Positions 21,973-34,082 of a DNA stretch of 64,000 nt are shown here, piece by piece. Numbering within the stretch: the stretch's first letter is position 1; every line of letters begins with the position of its first letter. Position numbers and translations under genes: made by a program. The DNA is taken from assembly GCA_019914945.1 (NCBI GenBank), contig CM034104.1, positions 7,938,501 to 8,002,500 of the forward strand, read 5' to 3'. The notes under the pieces are model-generated. The model saw only the letters and a program-made list of their open reading frames with translations, had not been told where the DNA came from and did not search any database. The stretch is from Typha latifolia. Its lineage: Eukaryota; Streptophyta; Magnoliopsida; Poales; Typhaceae.

Positions 21973-22752
21973 CTACCGTTCGCGTTGGCAGCACAACTCC
22001 TTTGGTTCCTCAAACAATCCAGCAAATTTATCCAATAAATTAGACAAATTAAATGTAATACCTGGACTCATTTGAGGCTCATCCCCTATTTGTCCTAACT
22101 GAAGAAGATAGGCCCAATCACTCCCACAAGGCAGCCCCACCATCGACTGCAACGCTGGACTCGGCAGGGTCCGAACGCCATCAAGCCGCACCTCTTTGTT
22201 TCCTTGCTAAAATTTCATCCATATATTCTGAAAATCAAATATGACGGGTCCCAAGCTCCGCAATCGCTAAGTGTCAAGGACAATGTTCGCTTCTCACAGC
22301 GCCTACGGATACAAGTCCACAATGATGTCGTATCCTTGCACCCGTATACCGACCCAACGGCACAAGCTCTCCGCCTGAAGCATCATGCCATCTCTAATAG
22401 CAACCTCAAACCCCGCGGTCAGTTCAGTGTTCAAGCCTATCTTCCTCACCAACCTCTCATCTAAAAAGTTGCGTATACTCCCAGAATCGATAACGATGTG
22501 CACACAATGCTTTCTAATGAGTCTATCAACCCGCAATGTCCTCGGTGCGAAAGTACTCGAATATATATGCATCGATATCTCAGCTTGGATATCTTCCTCT
22601 CCACCCTCTTCCATGTCCTCCCCATGGACCTCCTTTGCATACTCTCCATCACTAACAACCTCATCATCCTCCTTGAGACCATCGATGAGCATCACACTTG
22701 AGATCGGTTTAAAATGTTCATCGAATCGAAAGCAAGCTCCTTCGCTTTTCAC
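21973..22752 (-). pseudogene. Gypsy-2A protease and linker remnant
   Basis: One frame from 22752 holds MLIDGLKEDDEV, EEDIQAEISMHIYSS and the protease site VIDSGSIRNFLDERLVRKIG, so the DSG triad is retained. It runs to GIRVQGYDIIVDLYP, then breaks. The continuation at 22191-21973 (LQSMVGLPCGSDWAYLLQLG, then LSNLLDKFAGLFEEPKEL) leads toward RT but stops at the junction at 21950. Confidence 0.7.
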
Positions 22753-23009
22753 TCCTCCACTCGGGCAAGTGTGAGAGTTCAGACGGTTGTGTCTCCTCTA
22801 ACATCGGAATATGGTCTCTGAAAAACCCCTAGACACACGTATGTATCTAAACACTAGGCAATGATCTCGCTCGTTCGCTTAAGTAAAAATTGGAAGAAAT
22901 ATTAAAAACGAAAGCAGAGATGAACACCAAGATTTTAACGTGGAAAAACTCAAGCGGAAAAAAACCACGGATCCAAACTCAAATTAAAACCAATCACTAG
23001 AATACAACT

Positions 23010-23290
23010 AAAAAATGCATTTATTGCCTTGCTATTCCATCCAACTTTTTCGTAGTCTGACCTATCCCGTGACTCTATCAGTTTATCAGCAAGTTTATCA
23101 TCCACCATGTACATTGGTGGACTCTAACCATTCATAATGGCCATCCATACTCTCTCATCTATAGACTTCAAATAAGCTCTCATCCTAGCTTTCCAATATC
23201 CATAATTTGATCCATCTAGAATATAAGGTCTAATACATGATGGTCCATCTCTATGAAAATCCATGCCTATCTGATCTCTCTCTAAAGGTG
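23010..23290 (-). pseudogene. Copia gag N-terminal fragment
   Basis: It reads LDGSNYGYWKARMRAYLKSI and ERVWMAIMNGWSPPMYMVDD, the conserved start of plant copia Gag (UBN2-like). It ends abruptly in 3' LTR sequence at about 23010. There is a stop after the start region, so no product is expected. Confidence 0.75.
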
Positions 23291-23313
23291 AGAGAACCTG
23301 CTCTGATACCAAT

Positions 23314-24278
23314 TGAAAAAACTCCTAGACACACGTATGTATCTAAACACTAGGCAATGATCTCGCTCGTTCGCTTAAGTAAAAATTGGATGAAATATTA
23401 AAAACGAAAGCAGAGATGAACACCAAGATTTTAACGTGGAAAAACCCAAGCGGAAAAAAACTACGGATCCAAACTCGGATCAAAACCAATCACTAGAATA
23501 GTAGCAGTTACAAGACTGACTAACAAAACAACCCGTCGATCCAAACGACTTTGTTCCTCTCAGTCTTGCTCACTAGAACCCACGATTCACTGCTTCTCAT
23601 GATTGAAGTCTAACTTTAGTAGCCCTCGAGATTGATCTTTCGTCTAGATAGCCCTTAAGACGAAAGCTTAAGATTTGTAGATGAGAAGAGCCTTGTTAGT
23701 TGAAGAACCGATGTAGCCTCAAGAAGTCTCCTTTAATAATGCTTCTTCAACCCCCCTAGAGATAGGGCATCACAATTCTTATATATGATCTCCAAGATAG
23801 AGCCAAATCCAAGTCTTATCCGTACTCACGAAAGTCCAATTTTATCAAACTTCGTTGGTGCGTTCGAACGCGGCCCGGGTGCGTTCGAACGACATGACTT
23901 GAACTCAGGTGCGTTCGAACGGGCCCGAGTGCATTCAAAGTGACAACTTGAATTCTTCAGGTTGCGTTCGAACGCGTTTGTGAACGCAGCTATTGGTCTG
24001 TGTGAACACAGTACCCGCGTTCGAACGCGTTTGTGAACGCGGCTCTCTGTCTGTGTGAACGTAGATTCTGCGTTCGAACACGTTTGTGAACGCGGCTCTC
24101 TATCTGTGTGAACGCAGATTCCGCGTTCGAACGCGTTTGTGAACGCGGTGTGAACTCGACGGCTTTTCTCCAATAATCTTCAAACCAGAGATATTCTAGA
24201 CTTGTGTAAAGCTCATATACATGAAAAAATACACTTAGAATATTTTATACACAATTGCCAACAAATAAAAACCTTACA
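23314..24278 (-). repeat. Copia 5' LTR with GCGTTCGAACGC tandem array
   Basis: On the minus strand it starts TGTAAGGTTTTTATTTGTTGG and ends TAGGAGTTTTTTCA. Positions 23855-24150 hold palindromic GCGTTCGAACGC words alternating with TTTGTGAACGC and TCTGTGTGAACGC, in ~60-bp units. A TATA-like CATATATAAG follows at about 23780. The LTR at 61472-62076 is its shorter relative. Confidence 0.8.
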
Positions 24279-24289
24279 GTCTCAAAGGT

Positions 24290-25458
24290 GGTCGTGCCCC
24301 TATACTAGCAGCCACTGCCCTTGAACCCGCAGAATTTCCGACTGGCGTTGTCGACGCAAACCGCCCATCTCGACTGCCTCAATTTGCCTTTGCTGCCATT
24401 TTTAGAGCCTTGTGCTTTCGCTCAATCCTCACGGCCTTCTCGAAGGCCTCCTCAAGAGTGATAGGACAGAGAGCACAAATGTCCGCTTGGATCTCCTCCT
24501 GCAGCCTTGAAATAAAACTGCTCATCAATGTCGGTTCGGGCCAAGGTGGCTCGCACAGACTACTAACTCTTTCGAATTTTGCTTAGTACTCCGACACGAT
24601 TGTCCTCTGAACCATTTTGCTTAATATGGCGACAAAATCTTCATACACTATTGTCCCAATTCTGCGTGTAATCCTCCTATAAAATTCGTACCAATACAAC
24701 GCCGACCCCTAGAGGTGAAAGCTTGCCATTTTCACCTTTGCGTCCTCCACTCTCTCTTGACAATCAAAATACTACTCCACTTGAAACAACAAATCCGTCA
24801 GATCCCCGCCTTGGAATTTTGGAAAGTCAAAGTGTGTGGTTCTCCCCTAGATAGGATTGTCGAGCTCGCGAAAGGTTCTTGGTTCAGGTCTGAACCACTA
24901 TGGTTGCTGCCCTCCTTCCTAGAATCCTGAAACATGTCCAACACCATCTCCAAAGGGATTGACATAATCGTCAAAGTTGCAATCTTCTTCACCGACAAAG
25001 CGCACTGGAGCTGTGTGCCTCTTAGGTTCCACCATCATCGGCCTTGGGTTATGTACCGGAGGTGGAGGATGTTGTGTAGGAATAGGTAAAAGTGGCTCAT
25101 TGACATTAACATGTCATACCTGGGCCTGTGGGACGTCGGTTAGGTGTGGTTCAACCACTCGTCCTTCTTGTGGCATCGATCTTCATCGAGGAGATGACGA
25201 AGCCAACTAGTTCATGACGTACTCTTTCAAGGCATTATGATCATTCTGCATTGTGTCCACTCGCTGCAGCAATGTTTGGAACATGTCACTAAGTTCATCC
25301 GCCAAGCCCATGCTCATACTCACTGGTGTCGGTTGACTCGGCCCTATCACTGCCACACCAAGGGGCTCGGCCTCTCGATTAGGGTTTTCACGGGTTGAGT
25401 CTTCCGCTGTTAATGCGCCCTCCATTGATCTCCTTGATGCCATCAACATTGTCTCCAC
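24290..25458 (-). pseudogene. Gypsy-2A gag remnant
   Basis: The N-terminal frame starts at 25458 (METMLMASRRSMEGALTAED) and includes the helical ADELSDMFQTLLQRVDTMQN. After frame breaks it shows the retrotransposon gag core (TLMSSFISRLQEEIQADICA, then TLEEAFEKAVRIERKHKAL near 24420-24540). This capsid-like domain would form the virus-like particle. The zinc-knuckle region was displaced by the copia insertion. Confidence 0.65.
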
Positions 25459-25485
25459 TATTAATGGAGGTCCAAGGTCCGCTGA

Positions 25486-25497
25486 GCTCTGATACCA
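25486..25497 (-). other. Primer-binding site of gypsy-2A
   Basis: GCTCTGATACCA on the plus strand is the complement of TGGTATCAGAGC, matching the 3' end of initiator tRNA-Met. It is one base from the LTR end at 25499. Confidence 0.75.
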
Positions 25498-27399
25498 CTG
25501 ATAGGGCTTTCATTTGGAAATCCGATGATAGATCCGAACTCCTTAGGTGACAAAGAATCTGAATCTACAAAGCAAGTTCAAACTTAACGACATTAGAGAA
25601 ATCAATATTTTAATTGGGGGTAGAAGACGATACCGATCTCTCTATCCGACCATCAAAATAAGGGATTGATCTACTAGGGAGGTAGATCGAGGTAAGGGGA
25701 AGATGGTGGTGGAGTTGGATGGTGGAAGTGGAGGTCAAGTGGTGGTGGTGCTCGGTATGGTGGGAAGGTGGTGGAAGTGATAGTTAGGTGGTGGCGTAAG
25801 GTGTAGGTAATTGAGAAGGGATGAGGAGGCAGAAGGGGGCTGTGCTCAGAGAAGGGAGTGGGCGGCCGGATGATAGAGGAGGGAGGTCGGCCATGGTGGT
25901 GGTCGGCCTAGGTCGAGAGAGAATGAAACACCCACTTCCAAAAATCAGGTGTTCCTCACGTGGAGAAATTCCACGTGATTCTCACGAGACCCGTTAGTGA
26001 AATAATCTCACAAAGTATCTGGATAAGTCTAGAAATACCATAATAAATCAATAAATAATCCAAAGTTATAATGTCACAGGCCTCAACAAGCCTCTAGAAA
26101 TACAAGTCCAACACAAGTTTTAAAACATAAATACCCTCGCAGGGGCCAAGTCCAACTAGAAATAATAGAATAAGCAAATACTAAAATAGAGGAATGAATC
26201 TGCTACTCCTCGATATCCGCATCCTTCATAATCAACTCTGAAACATTTCCACCAAAATGGCAGTGAGCACGGGGCCCAACAAATAAAATCTAATAGTAAT
26301 CTAAGAATTTCACATGATAAATAGAAATGCAAAACCGTAACATGTCAAGAAAAGTGTACATTATGACTTTTAATAACTTTCATCACTATAGTTTTAATTA
26401 CATAGAAATCCACACAGAAACCGAGTCACAAAGACATATCTCACAAAGTCCCAAAAAATCGAGGGGGACTAGTCATCTTGCGATAATATCGCCCATACAT
26501 GCCTGGCGTCGCTGCATATGACCGGTTGTCTGTGGCCATCAGACTAATGACCCCAATCATAGGCCCATCATCACCGCTCTAGTAATCATCGCTCAGAGCG
26601 GAATCATCGCTCAGAGCGGAATCATCACATACGGTGGTTAAGAGCACACAGCTCGATAGATGCCCTGACCCTATGTCCTCAAGTACCGCTAGGACTACAA
26701 TCCCTACCTCTCAATCATCTTTTCTAATATCATACTAGACTAGCCTCCAACTAGGGCAGTGTAATCACCTGAATGCTCCACCAGCTATTGACCTCAAGTG
26801 TAGACCGCTAATATAATAATATATACTACACTCTACCCTTAATCCCGGGTTGAGCGAGCGAAAGGGGCACTGCCTAGTTGAGACTTGACTAACAATGATA
26901 CGTGCACATGGTGCCATGACTTCTATTATTCATTTAACATAATCATCAAATAACCGGTATTATAACAAGCATAGAGTCTATCGTACATGTGCATTAAGTG
27001 TTAAATAATGCAAGTAAGAATTGACATGCAATTAAATGCAAGTATAAAATATCATGTAATTTTTACAAGTAATAAACGACCTTAGATTAAAATAGATAAG
27101 AAATGACATAAGTATGCATTTTCGTAGACTATTATAGAATTCTACTCGCCTGAGATATTTCTGGAATCCGTCTTACTCTCCTAATTAGTCGGCTCTTCTT
27201 GATTTTCAAGATCCTTCCCGCACAATAATAGATCTAATAATTTATAAATAAAATAAACATAAGATTAATGGACTTATAAACTAATTATCTTGTTGTATGA
27301 ATTTAAGTTTGATTTTTCTAGGTCCGAGATATTATTTGTCTTAATTTAAAAAAATAATGGTCATTTAGAGTCGTTTACTATGACACCCAACTCTAAACA

Positions 27400-27597
27400 T
27401 GGTACGATCCTTCCTCGGCTATAGGCTCTGATACCAGCTTGATACGAACCCTCTTTTGGTGCTATGGCCCTGATACCAGATTGTTACGATCTTGCACGGA
27501 ACTTTGAGATCAGATCCCGAAATATCCTACCGTTGGATCGCTGTGAAATTTTGATATGATGTAGGCCCGGAAAAGAGCTTTCCAACGGATCTAGTTT
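27400..27597 (-). repeat. Array LTR end fragment aL0
   Basis: Only the last 198 bp of the LTR, with both internalised PBS units (LTR-like ends at 27440 and 27482), are kept. It joins gag directly at 27597/27598, which marks an internal deletion. Confidence 0.8.
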
Positions 27598-28147
27598 GAT
27601 ACTTCTTCTCCTTGTCTAACCGGCGGAGGATGCACCATGAAGGGTTGATGATCCCTCCTTCGGTTTAGATCAACTCGCCGTGGTTCCGGATCGTATCGGC
27701 CCGCCCATGGATCTTGATCTCCAATGTGGTCTCCATGGTGATTCGCTCGTCGGATGGGTTCACCTGCAACTGGTCCTGGTGTAACCATCCTTGCTTGCCT
27801 CTGCCCATAGGGTGGTGGTAGCAGCGGCTCTTGTGGTTGCAAAGGCTGAACCGGTGAGGATTGATTCAAGGGGGTGGACTCGCGTCGTGGGGTCGATGGT
27901 GCCTTCCCGTTAGACATTGCTTCCCTTGGCGCCCGTAGTTCTCGCATCATCTCCATCATCATCTGGTGGTTGATGGCCATCTGCTCTGAAATAGACCCCA
28001 ACATGGATAGAACGCTAGGCTCTTCCGTATTCCGATTAGATCGGATGGTTCCGCGGTGGAAGTCCCCGCAATCGTCTCTTCCTCCTCTATTGGGAGAATC
28101 TCTTCTTCATCATCACGCCGTGCAGCCATGGATCTGGTGGTCGTCAT
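27598..28147 (-). pseudogene. Array partial unit: gag N-terminus
   Basis: The start MTTTRSMAARRDDEEE at 28147, a frameshift, then MLGSISEQMAINHQ (28004) to VRQGEEV at 27598, where it runs into the LTR fragment. Protease, integrase and RNase H are deleted. Confidence 0.8.
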
Positions 28148-28188
28148 TGGAAGCGCTTGTCCGAGGAACGGTGGCTCTGATACCAGAT

Positions 28189-28921
28189 TGGTACGATCCT
28201 TCCTCGGCTATAGGCTCGATACCCGCCTGATACGAACCCTCTTTTGGTGCTATGGCCCCGATACCAGATTGTTACGATCTTGCACGGAACTTTGAGATCA
28301 GATCCCGAAATATCCTACCGTTGGATCGCTGTGAAATTTTGATATGATGTAGGCCCGGAAAAGAGCTTTCCAACGGATCTAGTTTGAGGCGAATCGGAGT
28401 TGGGGATCTCGAGATATAGTTCGTTTAGTGGACGAACGTCAGGATACTCTGTTTTTGGATTCCGTGGATGAAGGCACGAAATCCTGGGTAATGGTGGATT
28501 GTGGAGGGCCGGTGTTGATGGGGTGGCACCGGTGTAAAAGTGATGGTGGAAGGGTTATGGATGATGGAAAGGTTAGAGATAGCGATGGATAAATTGGAAG
28601 AAGGGGGAGAAGAGGGCCACTCCTAAGGGACTAGGGTGATTGGCTGTCGAGGGAGATTAGAAGCGGCGTCGGGGAGATTGAGGGAACGGGAGCGAAGAAG
28701 ATGAAGGAGGCAAGGCAAACTCAATTCTCAATATTCAATTCCTAATTTTGGTTGCCCTACACATACTTTTATAGGCTAACCAACAACTCAATCTTATCCT
28801 AAAACACAATCTTATCCTAAAACTCAATCTTATCCTAAAACACAATCTTATCCTAAAACTCAATCTTATCCTAAGGTAAATCCAAACTCGAGACGACGTC
28901 GGTGAAGTCCGAATCGTATCA
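28189..28921 (-). repeat. Array LTR aL1 (733 bp)
   Basis: Nearly identical to aL2. The PBS is at 28174-28185. The TATA box CTATAAAAG (minus) lies at about 28767-28775, just downstream of five 18-bp repeats (28787-28875). Confidence 0.85.
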
Positions 28922-31134
28922 ATCCACCACGCTTCCGCAACCTTGTCCTCAAGGTTTGAAATTTGGGAAGCGATCTTTGCACCTTGACTCTATCTCCTCC
29001 ATGGTATGATCTTCTGCTTTGGTTCTCCACAAATCTGAAGATATAAGAGATGTTGGTGCTGAGAAGGAGGCGAGTTCACTTGTATCTGGTTGGCGCGAAA
29101 GAGCATCAGCCGCTCTATTCTCAATCCCCTTTTTGTAGACTAATTCATAGTCATACCCAAGGAGTTTAGTAACCCACCTTTGTTGGGCTGGGGTGTGCAC
29201 ACGTTGCTCCATGAAGTAGGGCAAGCTACGCTGGTCCGTGCGGATAGTAAACCTTTGGCCAATCAAGTAGGGTCGCCATTTGGTGACGGCATGTAGAATT
29301 GCTAGCATTTCGATCCGCCACAAAGCATCGCAAGTATTGCTCTAGTCCACGATTCACCACCTCGGTTTGGCCATCCGTCTCGGGGTGATAAGCTGAACTA
29401 AGATTGATTTGAGTCCCTTGCAATCTGAAGAACTCGGACCAAAACTCACTTATGAAGATGCGATCCCGGTCTGACACGATCGTCCTAGGCATCCCATGCA
29501 AGCGTGCCACTTCCCGAACAAAAATTTCAGCAACCCTTTTTGCTGAAAACGGGTGAGACAATGTTATGAAATGTGCATACTTGCTCGGTCTATCCACCAC
29601 AACAAACACCACCGATTGTCCTCGAACTTCCGGCAGCCCCTCGATGAAGTCCATGGAGATATCCTCCCAAATACGCTCTGGTATCGGTAGTGGTTGCAGG
29701 TAGCCGCTAGGCTTGAGTGCCTCCGATTTGGCTCGTTGGCAGATTTGACATTCACGCACATACTTCTTCACGTCCGTCTTCATCCCAGTCCAAGTACGTT
29801 TTGGGCCAGCCGCTTGTAAGTACGTAATACCCCTTCATGACCTGCTATAGGAGTATCATGGAAGTGTGCCATCAATAGCCTCCGTAGCTCTTCGTTTCGG
29901 GTACCTTGATTCGCCCGTGCTCTAGTACTAACCCATTGCGCTCCTCGTGCTCGGGGTTGCTTGAGGGGTTCGCTCTCAACTCCTCCATGAGTCGGACCAG
30001 ATCACTATCCTCTCGCACCGGCTCTTCGTAGATCTGAAAAGAAAGGAAAAGTGGGTGCCGAGAAAGAAGCGAGCTCCCTTTCTTTTGAAAGTTCAAGCAG
30101 CGGTTTACTTCCATCCAACAACACTCTCTGACCATCTCTCCAAAAGGTCAATGTGAGGCTTATAAAATCAAAGGTCACGGGCCCCAAGCTCCGAAGCCAT
30201 TGGGTCCCTAAAACAATATCGGCACCTTGCAAGGCCAATGGATAAAGATCCAATGTGAAAGTTTGGCCTTGCACCTTCAATTCTGCACCTCCACAAATAG
30301 AATCTGCGCTCGCAAGGTGGTGCCATCTCCAATCGTCACATCGAACCCTTCCGTGGGTTCCGACTCGAGCCCAATCTTCCTAAGGAGCCTCTTGTCAATG
30401 AAGTTGTGGGTGGACCCGGTGTCAATCAAGATTCTCACCGTGGTCTTCTTGACTACTCCGTTCACCCGCAATGTCTTTGGCGCCGCCGTCCCCGAATAGG
30501 CGTGGAGGGAGATTTCAGCTATAACGTCCTCCACGTTTTGCTCCTCAACTTCTTCTCCTTGTCTAACCGGCGGAGGATGCACCATGAAGGGTTGATGATC
30601 CCTCCTTCGGTTTAGATCAACTCGCCGTGGTTCCGGATCGTATCGGCCCGCCCATGGATCTTGATCTCCAATGTGGTCTCCATGGTGATTCGCTCGTCGG
30701 ATGGGTTCACCCGCAACTGGTCCTGGTGTAACCATCCTTGCTTGCCTCTGCCCATAGGGTGGTGGTAGCAGCGGCTCTTGTGGTTGCAAAGGCTGAACCG
30801 GTGAGGATTGATTCAAGGGGGTGGACTCGCGTCGTGGGGTCGATGGTGCCTTCCCGTTAGACATTGCTTCCTTGGCGCCCGTAGTTCTCGCATCATCTCC
30901 ATCATCATCTGGTGGTTGATGGCCATCTGCTCTGAAATAGACCCCAACATGGATAGAACGCTAGGCTCTTCCGTATTCCGATTAGATCGGATGGTTCCGC
31001 GGTGGAAGTCCCCGCAATCGTCTCTTCCTCCTCTATTGGGAGAATCTCTTCTTCATCATCACGCCGTGCAGCCATGGATCTGGTGGTCGTCATTGGAAGC
31101 GCTTGTCCGAGGAACGGTGGCTCTGATACCAGAT
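28922..31134 (-). pseudogene. Array unit 1: scrambled gag-PR-IN-RNase H, frameshifted
   Basis: Same content. Gag starts at 31093; a frame from 30864 to 30277 covers the gag tail and protease active site. Integrase runs from about 30135 to 29335 with an intact IVSDRDRIFISEF, and RNase H runs from 29323 to 28949. This unit has the best-preserved integrase core of the three. Confidence 0.8.
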
Positions 31135-31867
31135 TGGTACGATCCTTCCTCGGCTATAGGCTCGATACCGGCTTGATACGAACCCTCTTTTGGTGCTATG
31201 GCCCGATACCAGATTGTTACGATCTTGCACGGAACTTTGAGATCAGATCCCGAAATATCCTACCGTTGGATCGCTGTGAAATTTTGATATGATGTAGGCC
31301 CGGAAAAGAGCTTTCCAACGGATCTAGTTTGAGGCGAATCGGAGTTGGGGATCTCGAGATATAGTTCGTTTAGTGGACGAACGTCAGGATACTCTGTTTT
31401 TGGATTCCGTGGATGAAGGCACGAAATCCTGGGTAATGGTGGATTGTGGAGGGCCGGTGTTGATGGGGTGGCACCGGTGTAAAAGTGATGGTGGAAGGGT
31501 TATGGATGATGGAAAGGTTAGAGATAGCGATGGATAAATTGGAAGAAGGGGGAGAAGAGGGCCACTCCTAAGGGACTAGGGTGATTGGCCTGTCGAGGGA
31601 GATTAGAAGCGGCGTCGGGGAGATTGAGGGAACGGGAGCGAAGAAGATGAAGGAGGCAAGGCAAACTCAATTCTCAATATTCAATTCCTAATTTTGGTTG
31701 CCCTACACATACTTTTATAGGCTAACCAACAACTCAATCTTATCCTAAAACACAATCTTATCCTAAAACTCAATCTTATCCTAAAACACAATCTTATCCT
31801 AAAACTCAATCTTATCCTAAGGTAAATCCAAACTCGAGACGACGTCGGTGAAGTCCGAATCGTATCA
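31135..31867 (-). repeat. Array LTR aL2 (733 bp)
   Basis: Nearly identical to aL3. The PBS is at 31120-31131 and the polypurine-type tract is at 31868. Confidence 0.85.
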
Positions 31868-34082
31868 ATCCACCACGCTTCCGCAACCTTGTCCTCAAGG
31901 TTTGAAATTTGGGAAGCGATCTTTGCACCTTGACTCTATCTCCTCCATGGTATGATCTTCTCGCTTTGGTTCTCCACAAATCTGAAGATATAAGAGATGT
32001 TGGTGCTGAGAAGGAGGCGAGTTCACTTGTATCTCGGTTGGCGCGAAAGAGCATCGGCCGCTCTATTCTCAATCCCCTTTTTGTAGACTAATTCATAGTC
32101 ATACCCAAGGAGTTTAGTAACCCACCTTTGTTGGGCTGGGGTGTGCACACGTTGCTCCATGAAGTAGGGCAAGCTACGCTGGTCCGTGCGGATAGTAAAC
32201 CTTTGGCCAATCAAGTAGGGTCGCCATTTGGTGACGGCATGTAGAATTGCTAGCATTTCGATCCGCCACAAAGCATCGCAAGTATTGCTCTAGTCCACGA
32301 TTCACCACCTCGGTTTGGCCATCCGTCTCGGGGTGATAAGCTGAACTAAGATTGATTTGAGTCCCTTGCAATCTGAAGAACTCGGACCAAAACTCACTTA
32401 TGAAGATGCGATCCCTCGTCGACACGATCGTCCTAGGCATCCCATGCAAGCGTGCCACTTCCCGAACAAAAATTTCAGCAACCCTTTTTGCTGAAAACGG
32501 GTGAGACAATGTTATGAAATGTGCATACTTGCTCAGTCTATCCACCACAACAAACACCACCGATTGTCCTCGAACTTCCGGCAGCCCCTCGATGAAGTCC
32601 ATGGAGATATCCTCCCAAATACGCTCTCTGTATCGGTAGTGGTTGCAGTAGCCCGCTAGGCTTGAGTGCCTCCGATTTGGCTCGTTGGCGGATTTGACAT
32701 TCACGCACATACTTCTTCACGTCCGTCTTCATCCCGGTCCAAGTACAGTTTTGGGCCAGCCGCTTGTAAGTACGTAATACCCCTTCATGACCTGCTATAG
32801 GAGTATCATGGAAGTGTGCCATCAATAGCCTCCGTAGCTCTTCGTTTCGGGGTACCTTGATTCGCCCGTGCTCTAGTACTAACCCATTGCGCTCCTCGTG
32901 CTCGGGGTTGCTTGAGGGGTTCGCTCTCAACTCCTCCATGAGTCGGACCAGATCACTATCCTCTGCACTGGCTCTTCGTAGATCTGAAAAGAAAGGAAAA
33001 GTGGGTGCCGAGAAAGAAGCGAGCTCCCTTTCTTTTGAAAGTTCAAGCAGCGGTTTACTTCCATCCAACAACACTCTCGACCATCTCTCCAAAAGGTCAA
33101 TGTGAGGCTTATAAAATCAAAGGTCACGGCCCCAAGCTCCGGCCATTGGGTCCCTAAAACAATATCGGCACCTTGCAAGGCCAATGGATAAAGATCCAAT
33201 GTGAAAGTTTGGCCTTGCACCTTCAATTCTGCACCTCCACAAATAGAATCTCGCTTTCGCAAGGTGGTGCCATCTCCAATCGTCACATCGAACCCTTCCG
33301 TGGGTTCCGACTCGAGCCCAATCTTCCTAAGGAGCCTCTTGTCAATGAAGTTGTGGGTGGACCCGGTGTCAATCAAGATTCTCACCGTGGTCTTCTTGAC
33401 TACTCCGTTCACCCGCAATGTCTTTGGCGCCGCCGTCCCCGAATAGGCGTGGAGGGAGATTTCAGCTATAACGTCCTCCACGTTTTGCTCCTCAACTTCT
33501 TCTCCTTGTCTAACCGGCGGAGGATGCACCATGAAGGGTTGATGATCCCTCCTTCGGTTTAGATCAACTCGCCGTGGTTCCGGATCGTATCGCCCGCCCA
33601 TGGATCTTGATCTCCAATGTGGTCTCCATGGTGATTCGCTCGTCGGATGGGTTCACCTGCAACTGGTCCTGGTGTAACCATCCTTGCTTGCCTCTGCCCA
33701 TAGGGTGGTGGTAGCAGCGGCTCTTGTGGTTGCAAAGGCTGAACCGGTGAGGATTGATTCAAGGGGGTGGACTCGCGTCGTGGGGTCGATGGTGCCTTCC
33801 CCGTTAGACATTGCTTCCCTTGGCGCCCGTAGTTCTCGCATCATCTCCATCATCATCTGGTGGTTGATGGCCATCTGCTCTGAAATAGACCCCAACATGG
33901 ATAGAACGCTAGGCTCTTCCGTATTCGATTAGATCGGATGGTTCCGCGGGTGGAAGTCCCCGCAATCGTCTCTTCCTCCTCTATTGGGAGAATCTCTTCT
34001 TCATCATCACGCCGTGCAGCCATGGATCTGGTGGTCGTCATTGGAAGCGCTTGTCCGAGGAACGGTGGCTCTGATACCAGAT
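31868..34082 (-). pseudogene. Array unit 2: scrambled gag-PR-IN-RNase H, frameshifted
   Basis: Same content as the unit at 34817-37026. Gag starts at 34041 and breaks after about 60 residues. The protease frame (33601-32927) keeps ILIDTGSTHNFID. Integrase spans about 32940-32283 and RNase H 32271-31990. Small indels relative to its sisters break gag, the protease tail and the second integrase aspartate. Confidence 0.8.

Larger units (their letters stand above)
22819..24278 (-). mobile_element. Deleted Ty1/copia element (minus) with TSD GTCTC
   Basis: Perfect TSDs GTCTC at 22814-22818 and 24279-24283 bound a 1460-bp element: full 5' LTR (23314-24278), PBS (TGGTATCAGAGC, about 23298-23310), 5' gag, then only the last ~190 bp of the 3' LTR (22819-23010), which duplicates 23314-23505. 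The ends are TG...CA. Most of gag and all of pol are gone, yet the element still has intact outer ends. Confidence 0.8.
21951..25497 (-). mobile_element. Gypsy-2A internal region: gag, protease, start of RT (minus), split by copia
   Basis: Order on the minus strand: PBS (25486-25497), gag (25458 to about 24290), copia insertion (22819-24278), zinc-knuckle/protease region (22752-22303) and protease-RT linker (to 21973). RT, RNase H, integrase and the 3' LTR are missing because long-LTR copy 1 abuts at 21950. The same family has a fuller copy at 42971-50969. Many stops; not functional. Confidence 0.75.

Noticed and set aside
23855..24150. CRISPR-like regular repeats
   Set aside because: The units are degenerate palindromes in a copia LTR of a plant genome, with no conserved spacers or cas genes.
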